From Bradyrhizobium sp. AT1 (GTDB lineage: Bacteria > Pseudomonadota > Alphaproteobacteria > Rhizobiales > Xanthobacteraceae), in NCBI RefSeq assembly GCF_001590795.1, contig NZ_JXDL01000001.1, forward strand, positions 750,774 through 814,773: a DNA stretch of 64,000 nt. Reading direction: 5' to 3'. The notes below the pieces were generated by a model. It ran no database searches, had not been told where the DNA came from, and worked only from the letters and a program-made list of their open reading frames with translations. Numbering within the stretch: position 1 is the stretch's first letter; each line of letters starts with the position of its first letter. A program made the position numbers and the translations under genes. Positions 57,475 to 64,000 of this stretch are shown here, piece by piece.

Positions 57475-58269
57475 TCAATCCAATCCGCGCTCGTGGCTGA
57501 GGCGCACCATCTCCTGAATGAAGACCTGCTTCTGCTTGTCGTCGAGGCTCGAAAAGAGCGGCTCGGCGGCGTCCGCGACATTGCGCTGGTCGGCGGCCCG
57601 GTCGATCAGGAACTGCGACTCGTTACGCATCTGCTCGATGATGTCGTCGGGGGGATCCCGCTTGGCGCGCGCAACCCGCAAGTTGAGCCGCTCCGCGCCA
57701 TTATGCCCGAGGTAGTGCATTGCGCTCGAAAAGCCGTACCAATGCTTCTCCTGGTCGGGCGTGAGGTTCAGCTGGGTCTTGATCCGCTCGATATAGGCAT
57801 CGCTGTTGGCGACGATCTGTTCGGCGGTCTGCTGCGGCGCGCCGGGCTGGGTGAGGACCGTGACATCCTTGTTGTCCTTGCCCTGCGGGGTGTTCTTTGC
57901 CTCCTTGCTCGCCTTGGCGCCCTTGCCCGCTTTGCCGCTCTTGGCTTCCTTGTCCTTGCCCGCGCCCTGCTGCTTGGCGTCCTTGCCGGTGTCCTTCGCA
58001 GTATCCTTGGCAGCTGGCGCCTGATTGCCGTTATTGTTGCCGACGCCGAGCACCCCGGTGAAGACGCCGACCACACCGCCGATTGCGCCGCCGAGCACGC
58101 CCCCGACCGGACCGGCCGCCTTGTTCCCGGCCGCCGCACCGTCCTGCACGCCTTTGACCAAACCTTGAGCATTCGCCGCCGCGGCGTTGCCGAGCAGCAG
58201 CGCGAGCACGGACCCCAGCGCAAACCATTGTCGCAAGTGAAGCCGCGCTGGCGGCGCCGGGTTGATCAT
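57475..58269 (-). CDS. LTXXQ (Spy/CpxP-like) periplasmic protein with Lys-rich linker, 264 aa
   Basis: After a signal peptide (FALGSVLALLLGNAAAANAQ) comes a glycine-rich stretch (GGVLGGAIGGVVGVFTGVLG) that could enter the membrane, then about 60 residues of Lys/Ala/Asp repeats (AKDTAKDTGKDAKQQGAGKD) and a C-terminal helical domain with LNLTPDQEKHWYGF, the LTXXQ motif of Spy/CpxP chaperones. The C-terminal part (LFSSLDDKQKQVFIQEMVRL) is also family-like. Rhizobial members often have an N-terminal linker of this type. A role in envelope stress is expected. The start at 58269 has GGAG six bases before it. Confidence 0.8.
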   Translation of the reverse strand: MINPAPPARLHLRQWFALGSVLALLLGNAAAANAQGLVKGVQDGAAAGNKAAGPVGGVLGGAIGGVVGVFTGVLGVGNNNGNQAPAAKDTAKDTGKDAKQQGAGKDKEAKSGKAGKGAKASKEAKNTPQGKDNKDVTVLTQPGAPQQTAEQIVANSDAYIERIKTQLNLTPDQEKHWYGFSSAMHYLGHNGAERLNLRVARAKRDPPDDIIEQMRNESQFLIDRAADQRNVADAAEPLFSSLDDKQKQVFIQEMVRLSHERGLD

Positions 58270-58591
58270 TCTCGTCTCCATCGTCGATCTGACTGGCCTG
58301 CCGGCGAGAACGCCCGCCAATTGCAACTCTATCGTCTCCGCCGCTTCGCGGTCCAGACGCAGCCGATTGCTGTCCACGCCCGAAAAGTCTTTCGTGCGAA
58401 GCGGTTATGCAGGCTTATTCGAAACTGCGGCGTAATTGCGCACGGATCGCTCGAGGGCTCGCTTGCACGAAGTGTGCGTCGCAAAATGAACGGCTGCGTT
58501 GACGCGCGACGCATGATCCCGACGTGCAATCAAGACGGCGCCGGACACACCCTTAGTTCTAGACGAGGAGCCCTTAGGCTTTCTCGACAGA

Positions 58592-58616
58592 CGCGATCAA
58601 TCATGATCTGATCGCG
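58592..58616. promoter_or_regulatory. 25-bp palindrome, candidate operator for the sugar ABC operon
   Basis: The arms CGCGATCA (58592-58599) and TGATCGCG (58609-58616) are perfect inverted copies with a 9-base spacer that contains its own palindrome ATCATGAT. LacI- and ROK-family sugar regulators bind sites of this size. It lies about 150 bases before the binding-protein gene. No regulator gene is adjacent, so the link is only positional. Confidence 0.4.
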
Positions 58617-58669
58617 CTACCAATTTGCTGCGGCCAGCGTGGATTGTTCACGTCAGCCGACGGCACCAA

Positions 58670-58766
58670 TAAGAAAATCCAACAACAAGAACTCAACAAG
58701 CAAGAACTCAAAAAGAAAAGTCTCTCAGAGGAAACTCCAACAACAACACCCAGGCGAGGAAACGAG
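58670..58766 (+). promoter_or_regulatory. CAA/AAG-rich leader of the ABC binding-protein gene
   Basis: The last 100 bases before the ATG consist largely of CAA, GAA and AAG triplets (CCAACAACAAG, CTCAACAAGCAAG, CCAACAACAACACCC), with almost no G/C pairing potential, in contrast to the GC-rich surroundings. Such unstructured leaders raise translation, and CAA-rich segments are known as small-RNA/Hfq targets or enhancer elements in other bacteria. The GAGGA ribosome site follows at 58756-58760. Confidence 0.45.
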
Positions 58767-60107
58767 ATGTCACGCAAGAAACTGACGCGACGTCAATTTG
58801 TGGCTGCCACTGCAATGTCCTCCGCGGCGCTGATCACGGCGCCCTACGTCCGGGGCGCTTACGCCGCCGGCAAGCTCTCGATCGGCTTCTGGGACCATTG
58901 GGTCCCCGGCGCCAACAAGGCCTCGACCGATCTCGTCAACGAATGGGCCGCCAAGGAGAAGGTCGAAGTCTCCATCGACTACATCACCAGCAACAACAAG
59001 AAGATCGAGCTGACCGCAGCGGCCGAGGCCCAGGCCAAGTCCGGTCACGACATCCTTCAGATGCCGAGCTGGTGGCCGCAGGCCTATTCCGAGAATCTCG
59101 AGCCGCTCAACGACGTCATGGAGCCGCTGCTCAAACAGAATGGCGAGGTCAACGGCACCGTCAAATACCTCGGACAGTCGGGCGGAAAATGGCTCGCAGT
59201 GCCCGCGACACCCGGCAGCCAGATCAAGGGGCCCTGCTCCCGCATCGATCTGATGAAGAAGCATGCCGGCATCGACGTGCAGGAGATGTACCCGGCCGGC
59301 GGTCCGCCCAAGGCGGACAACTGGACCATGGAGACCTTCCTGAAGGCAGCCGAGGCCTGCCACAAGGCCGGCGTTCCCTTCGGCATCGGGCTCGGCGAGA
59401 CCACCGACAGCGTGGACACCGCCGGCGCGATCTTCCAGTCGTTCGGCGCCGAGCTCGTCAATGCCAAGGGCGATATCACGGTGAAGACCGACCAGGTTCG
59501 CCAGGCCATGGAGTTCTACAAGAAGCTGATCGCGTTCCTGCCAACCGATGCGCCGTCCTGGGACGACGCCTCCAACAACAAATGGCTGATCTCCGGCCGC
59601 GGCGCGATGATCCTCAATCCGCCGAGCGCCTGGGCCGTCGCCAAGCGCGACGCGCCGCAGGTCGCCGAGCAGTGCTGGACGCATGGATTCCCGTCCGGCC
59701 CGAAGGGACGGTTCGCGCCGTACCTGCCCTACTTCTGGGGCGTATGGAGCTTCGGCAAGAACAAGGAGGCGGCCAAGAGCCTGCTGGTTCACATGTCCTC
59801 GCCCTCGTCGATCGAGAAGTTCGTCGCGGTGAGCGGCGGCTATGACCTGCCGGCCTATGCGAACATGACCAAGTTCAAGACCTGGCAGGAGGAAGGGCCG
59901 CCGAAGGGAACGCTGTTCCACTATCCGGACCCCTACAAGCACCAGACGCTGTCGATCGCGGCGTCACCCGCGCCGCCCAAGATCGCGCAGCAGATCTACT
60001 TCCAGGCGACGCTGACCAAGATGGCGCTGCGCTTTGCGCGCGGCGAGACCATGGATCAGGCCCTCGCCTGGGCCGAAGGCGAGTGCGAAGGCTTCATGCG
60101 GAGTTAG
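58767..60107 (+). CDS. ABC transporter substrate-binding protein, family 1 (sugar type)
   Basis: This 446-residue periplasmic protein has a Tat-like signal (LTRRQFVAATAMSSAALITA) and the family 1 carbohydrate pattern: IGFWDHWVPGANKASTDLVN, GHDILQMPSWWPQAYSENLE, aromatic-rich ligand residues (WTMETF, SWDDASNNKWL), FAPYLPYFWGVWSFGKNKEA and the C-terminal helix with WAEGECEGF. It binds a sugar or polyol and presents it to the permeases encoded downstream. The start is decided by GAGGA seven bases before 58767; the frame runs further upstream without a site. Its gene is followed by a 13-bp hairpin, a usual device to give more binding protein than permease. Confidence 0.93.
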   Translation: MSRKKLTRRQFVAATAMSSAALITAPYVRGAYAAGKLSIGFWDHWVPGANKASTDLVNEWAAKEKVEVSIDYITSNNKKIELTAAAEAQAKSGHDILQMPSWWPQAYSENLEPLNDVMEPLLKQNGEVNGTVKYLGQSGGKWLAVPATPGSQIKGPCSRIDLMKKHAGIDVQEMYPAGGPPKADNWTMETFLKAAEACHKAGVPFGIGLGETTDSVDTAGAIFQSFGAELVNAKGDITVKTDQVRQAMEFYKKLIAFLPTDAPSWDDASNNKWLISGRGAMILNPPSAWAVAKRDAPQVAEQCWTHGFPSGPKGRFAPYLPYFWGVWSFGKNKEAAKSLLVHMSSPSSIEKFVAVSGGYDLPAYANMTKFKTWQEEGPPKGTLFHYPDPYKHQTLSIAASPAPPKIAQQIYFQATLTKMALRFARGETMDQALAWAEGECEGFMRS

Positions 60108-60120
60108 GCCGGGAATGACG

Positions 60121-60151
60121 GGGCGGTCCACGCCATGTGCGTGGGCCGCCC
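60121..60151 (+). terminator. Intercistronic hairpin between binding protein and permease
   Basis: GGGCGGTCCACGC (60121-60133) pairs with GCGTGGGCCGCCC (60139-60151) except for one G-T, with loop CATGT. It lies 13 bases after the binding-protein stop inside a 139-base gap. Such structures protect the upstream mRNA and partly block read-through, explaining surplus binding protein. Confidence 0.65.
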
Positions 60152-60246
60152 GCATTTCCTGCACCAATCCGCATGACCGCGAAGCAGCCTCTTCTGGCGG
60201 CTTGGCGGTTGGACAGTTTGCAAGAAAGCTGACCCAAGGAACCGAT

Positions 60247-61185
60247 ATGGCCGATGTCGTCGTCGAACAAGGTCGCGTCGCCCGGGCAACGGGCGCGCGA
60301 AAGGGATCGAGCCTGCGCAACACGCTCGGGCGGAAGTCGACGGTCGCGTTCTTCCTGACGCTGCCGCTGATCCTCCTGATCCTGCTGCTCGTGCTCTACC
60401 CCGCGCTCTACTCGATTCACCTCGCCACGCTGAACAAGGCGATGACGAAGTTCGTCGGCCTCAGCAACTTCACCTTCCTGTTCAAGCGCGAAACGTTCTG
60501 GATGGTAGTGCGACAGTCCTGCATCTTCGCCATCACCGCCGTGGTCTTCAAGGCCTTGATCGGCTTCATCGTCGCGCACTTCGTCCACAACATCCCGGCC
60601 AAGGGCCAGCGCAAATGGCGCGGCATGTTGCTGGTGCCCTGGGTGATTCCGCCGGCGATGAGCACACTCGCCTGGCTGTGGCTGTTCGACCCCTCCTACA
60701 GCGCCTTCAACTACACCCTGTCCTTCTTCGGCGTCGGGCCGATCCCCTGGCTCGGCGACACCTTCTGGGCGCGTTTCTCCGTCATCCTCGTCAACGTCTG
60801 GTACGGCGCGCCGTTCTTCATGATCATGTATCTGGCCGCGCTGAAATCCGTGCCTGATCAGCTCTATGAGGCCGCGGAGATCGACGGCGCCAATTGGTGG
60901 CAGAAGATCTGGCACATCACCCTGCCCATGATGCGCAACATCATCGCGATCACCACGCTGTTCTCGCTGATCGTCACCTTCGCCAATTTCGATATCGTGC
61001 GCATCCTGACGTCGGGCGGCCCGCTGGATACGACGCATCTGTTCGCCACCTGGGCGTTCCAGGTCGGCATCCAGAGCAGCGACATTCCGCTCGGCGCCTG
61101 CGTCTCGCTGTTCATGGTGCCGATCCTGGCGGTCGCAGCGATCTTCATCCTGCGCGATGTCAACAAACGCGGAAACGAAGCCTGA
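60247..61185 (+). CDS. ABC sugar transporter permease, MalF/UgpA type
   Basis: The 312-residue inner-membrane protein has six spans, starting after a polar N-terminus with VAFFLTLPLILLILLLVLYP. The EAA loop is YEAAEIDGANWWQKIWHITLP, matching the family rule EAA-x3-G-x9-I-x-LP, and ALYSIHLATLN and IVTFANFDIVRILTSGGP are further marks. It forms a channel with the downstream permease. AAGGA lies six bases before the ATG, which decides the start. The gene overlaps the next by one base (TGATG). Confidence 0.94.
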   Translation: MADVVVEQGRVARATGARKGSSLRNTLGRKSTVAFFLTLPLILLILLLVLYPALYSIHLATLNKAMTKFVGLSNFTFLFKRETFWMVVRQSCIFAITAVVFKALIGFIVAHFVHNIPAKGQRKWRGMLLVPWVIPPAMSTLAWLWLFDPSYSAFNYTLSFFGVGPIPWLGDTFWARFSVILVNVWYGAPFFMIMYLAALKSVPDQLYEAAEIDGANWWQKIWHITLPMMRNIIAITTLFSLIVTFANFDIVRILTSGGPLDTTHLFATWAFQVGIQSSDIPLGACVSLFMVPILAVAAIFILRDVNKRGNEA

Positions 61186-62096
61186 TGAGCACGCTCGCAA
61201 TCGACAAGGCCGGCCCGTCCCGCAAGGTCAAATACGGCAGCATGAGCCGCGACCGCGCCTGGGCGCTGCGCTGGTCCTACTTCTTCCTGGTGCTGTTCGC
61301 CATCTTCTTCCTGACGCCGCCGATCTACATGCTGATCACCTCGCTGAAGAGCAGCGCGGAAATATCGGCCGCGACCAACCCGTGGTGGGTGTTCCATCCG
61401 ACGCTGTCGAACTATGTCGAGCTTTTGAGCTCGAACCAGTTCCTGCGCTTCTTCTGGAATTCATCGGTGATCTCGATCATCGTGGTGATCGTGACCATGA
61501 TGATCAGCATCCCCGCGGCCTTCGCGCTGGCCCGGATGAAGTTCTGGGGCTCGGCGACGCTGGCCACCGGCGTCTTCCTCACCTACCTGATCCCGGACAG
61601 CCTTCTGTTCATCCCCTTGTTCAAGGTGCTCGGGGTCGTCCAGGACCTGACCGGCATCACGCTCCTCAACAGATGGTACGTGCTGGTGTTCATCTATCCG
61701 ACGCTGACCGTGCCGTTCTGCACCTGGATCATGATCGGCTATTTCGCTTCGATCCCGAAGGAGTTGGATGAAGCCGCCCTCATCGACGGCGCCTCCTGGC
61801 TGCAGACGCTGACGCGGATCTTCATCCCCGTGGCACTGCCCGGCCTGATCGCGGCGACAATCTTCGCCTTCACGGTGTCCTGGGCCCAGTTCCTCTATCC
61901 CCTGGTGTTCACGACATCGGTGGATCAGCTCGTGCTGCCGGTCGGTATCACCACCACGCTGATCAAGGGCGACGTCTTCAACTGGGGACAGATCATGACC
62001 GGCGCGCTGCTCGGCGCCGCGCCGCCGCTCGTTATCTACGCCTTCCTGATGGACTATTACATTGCCGGCCTGACCGCCGGTGCGACAAAGGGTTGA
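61185..62096 (+). CDS. ABC sugar transporter permease, MalG/UgpE type
   Basis: The 303-residue inner-membrane protein has about six spans with the ATPase contact loop LDEAALIDGASWLQTLTRIFIP, containing the EAA-x3-G pattern. The opening (YFFLVLFAIFFLTPPIYMLITSLK) and the closing YAFLMDYYIAGLTAGATKG are typical of MalG-type permeases. It partners the upstream permease and the ATPase at 62117. Translation starts in the overlap with the upstream stop. Its own stop is 20 bases before the ATPase gene, where a GAGGAG site lies. Confidence 0.94.
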   Translation: MSTLAIDKAGPSRKVKYGSMSRDRAWALRWSYFFLVLFAIFFLTPPIYMLITSLKSSAEISAATNPWWVFHPTLSNYVELLSSNQFLRFFWNSSVISIIVVIVTMMISIPAAFALARMKFWGSATLATGVFLTYLIPDSLLFIPLFKVLGVVQDLTGITLLNRWYVLVFIYPTLTVPFCTWIMIGYFASIPKELDEAALIDGASWLQTLTRIFIPVALPGLIAATIFAFTVSWAQFLYPLVFTTSVDQLVLPVGITTTLIKGDVFNWGQIMTGALLGAAPPLVIYAFLMDYYIAGLTAGATKG

Positions 62097-62116
62097 TGTC
62101 GAGGAGCTGAAGTTCG

Positions 62117-63217
<1,101 letters not shown>

Positions 63218-63251
63218 CGCCGGTCCAAGAAACTCGCGCAGGCAGGGGACG

Positions 63252-64000
63252 ATGGCGACCAACAAGAAGAAGATTTTCGTTACACAAACTTTGTCGCCAG
63301 GGGCACGCGCCCTCCTCACCCAGCGCGACGATATCGAGCTCGTCGAGTTTTCGAACCTGATCTCGGCCAAGGACTTTGAATCCCTGCTGAAGAGCCATGC
63401 GCCGGTCCATGGCGTGGCGCTCGGCGCCACCGCCTTTGGCGAGACCGAGCTCGAAGCCGCCAAGGACATGAAGGTCGTGACCCGCATCGGCGTCGGCTAC
63501 GACGCCGTCGACGTGCCCGCCCTCTCCCGTCGCAAGGTGCCGCTGATGGTTGCCGGCAGCGCCAACTCACCTTCGGTCGCGGAAGCGGCGCTGTTCATGA
63601 TGCTGACGCTCGCCAAGCGCGCCCAGGAGCTGCACGCCTGCGTCAAGGACGGCAAATGGGCCGACCGGCTCGGTATGCTGCCGTTCGACCTCTACGGCAA
63701 GACCGTGCTGGTCATCGGCTTCGGCCGCATCGGCAGCCGCATCGCCAAGCGGTGCCTGGCGATGGAAATGAACGTGCAGGTCTACGATCCCTACAAGGGA
63801 GCTGCTGACATCAAGGCTGCCGGCTGCGAGCCCGTGACCGACCTCGACGCTGCGCTGCCTCACGCCGATTTCGTCACCATCCACTGCCCGAAGACGCCGG
63901 AGACGATCGGCCTGTTCGACGCAGCGCGGATCGGCCGGATGAAACCGAAAGCATATCTCATCAACACCGCCCGCGGTGGCATCGTGAAGGAAGCCGCGCT
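63252..64000 (+). CDS. 2-hydroxyacid dehydrogenase (SerA/PGDH-like), 3' truncated by window
   Basis: The frame opens at ATG 63252 after an AGGGG site and is still open at the window end, giving about 249 residues. The N-terminal catalytic domain has TRIGVGYDAVDVPALSRRKV, and the NAD-binding Rossmann motif is VLVIGFGRIGSRIAKR (GxGxxG) near residue 158, then Asp in VYDPYKG and the conserved HCPKTPET and LINTARGGIV, the arginine-containing segment of this family. The family oxidises D-2-hydroxyacids such as 3-phosphoglycerate or erythronate. It starts 34 bases after the ABC operon, so it may process the imported solute. The His-Glu catalytic pair lies beyond the window. Confidence 0.85.
   Translation, partial: MATNKKKIFVTQTLSPGARALLTQRDDIELVEFSNLISAKDFESLLKSHAPVHGVALGATAFGETELEAAKDMKVVTRIGVGYDAVDVPALSRRKVPLMVAGSANSPSVAEAALFMMLTLAKRAQELHACVKDGKWADRLGMLPFDLYGKTVLVIGFGRIGSRIAKRCLAMEMNVQVYDPYKGAADIKAAGCEPVTDLDAALPHADFVTIHCPKTPETIGLFDAARIGRMKPKAYLINTARGGIVKEAA

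Larger units (their letters stand above)
58270..58766. other. Divergent promoter region of LTXXQ gene and sugar ABC operon
   Basis: This region of about 500 bases holds the promoter of the leftward LTXXQ gene, the long leader of the rightward ABC operon, a palindromic operator candidate (58592-58616) and an A/C-rich leader (58670-58766). No convincing gene was seen; the frame starting at 58644 is only the upstream extension of the binding-protein gene. Confidence 0.5.

Overview
The window is GC-rich DNA from an alphaproteobacterium, most likely a Bradyrhizobium or close relative. The evidence is a clade I nitrous oxide reductase cluster in the order nosRZDFYLX, many TRAP and ABC uptake systems with twin-arginine or Sec substrate-binding proteins, and the rlpA-dac-tmk-holB-metG-tatD gene string typical of alphaproteobacteria. 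Tiny membrane-protein ORFs and interspersed palindromic repeats of the kind I associate with Bradyrhizobium also fit. The genus is an inference from gene content; no rRNA or marker gene is present to prove it.

Layout. 1-1819: the 3' end of aroQ and two unknown genes. 1827-10764 (minus strand): the complete denitrification module nosR-nosZ-nosD-nosF-nosY-nosL-nosX, with 4-base overlaps from nosD to nosX. 10940-12573: a rubrerythrin-like diiron protein followed by a VIT/CCC1-type transporter. 13432-18036: a TRAP transporter (dctP, fused dctQM) with an acyl-CoA ligase. 18089-20996 (minus): a second TRAP transporter (dctQ-dctM-dctP). 21168-29827 (minus): a housekeeping string read as rlpA, dac, tmk, holB, metG, tatD-like, metallo-beta-lactamase fold, interrupted between rlpA and dac by an opposite-strand epoxide-hydrolase-like gene. 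30184-32318: a run of very small genes, one apparently frameshifted. 32486-36943: a phospholipase D/VTT membrane protein with an endonuclease/exonuclease/phosphatase partner, a coiled-coil protein behind a perfect FNR/FixK-type box, and a DUF2786 protein.

37713-39518 looks like a mini-island of lower GC inserted at the 3' end of tRNA-Ser(UGA). It is bounded by a 14-bp direct repeat of the tRNA end and carries four unknown or weakly recognisable genes and no integrase. 39907-42426: a small secreted protein and ilvD. 42698-48926 (minus): a complete oligopeptide-type ABC importer behind a sugar-isomerase-like TIM-barrel gene. 49374-55000 (minus): a DUF1236 protein, a GrlR-like protein, nadE, a PhaC-like hydrolase and pncA, so two NAD-making enzymes lie in one region. 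55272-58269: glk, two small genes, a stand-alone receiver protein and an LTXXQ periplasmic protein. 58767-63217: a sugar-type ABC importer (binding protein, two permeases, ATPase), followed by a 2-hydroxyacid dehydrogenase cut by the window end.

How the genes work together. NosZ reduces N2O to N2. NosR supplies electrons through a covalent flavin and FeS centres, NosX flavinylates NosR, and NosDFY with NosL delivers copper for the CuZ site. The TRAP and ABC systems describe a soil heterotroph scavenging organic acids, peptides or oligosaccharides and sugars. The strongest leads for follow-up are the tRNA-Ser mini-island, the separate rubrerythrin plus VIT pair (which resembles a split form of the fused MbfA protein), the roughly 150-residue Lys/Ala-rich tail on MetG, the FixK-type box before the coiled-coil gene, and the palindromic operator candidate and CAA-rich leader of the sugar ABC operon.
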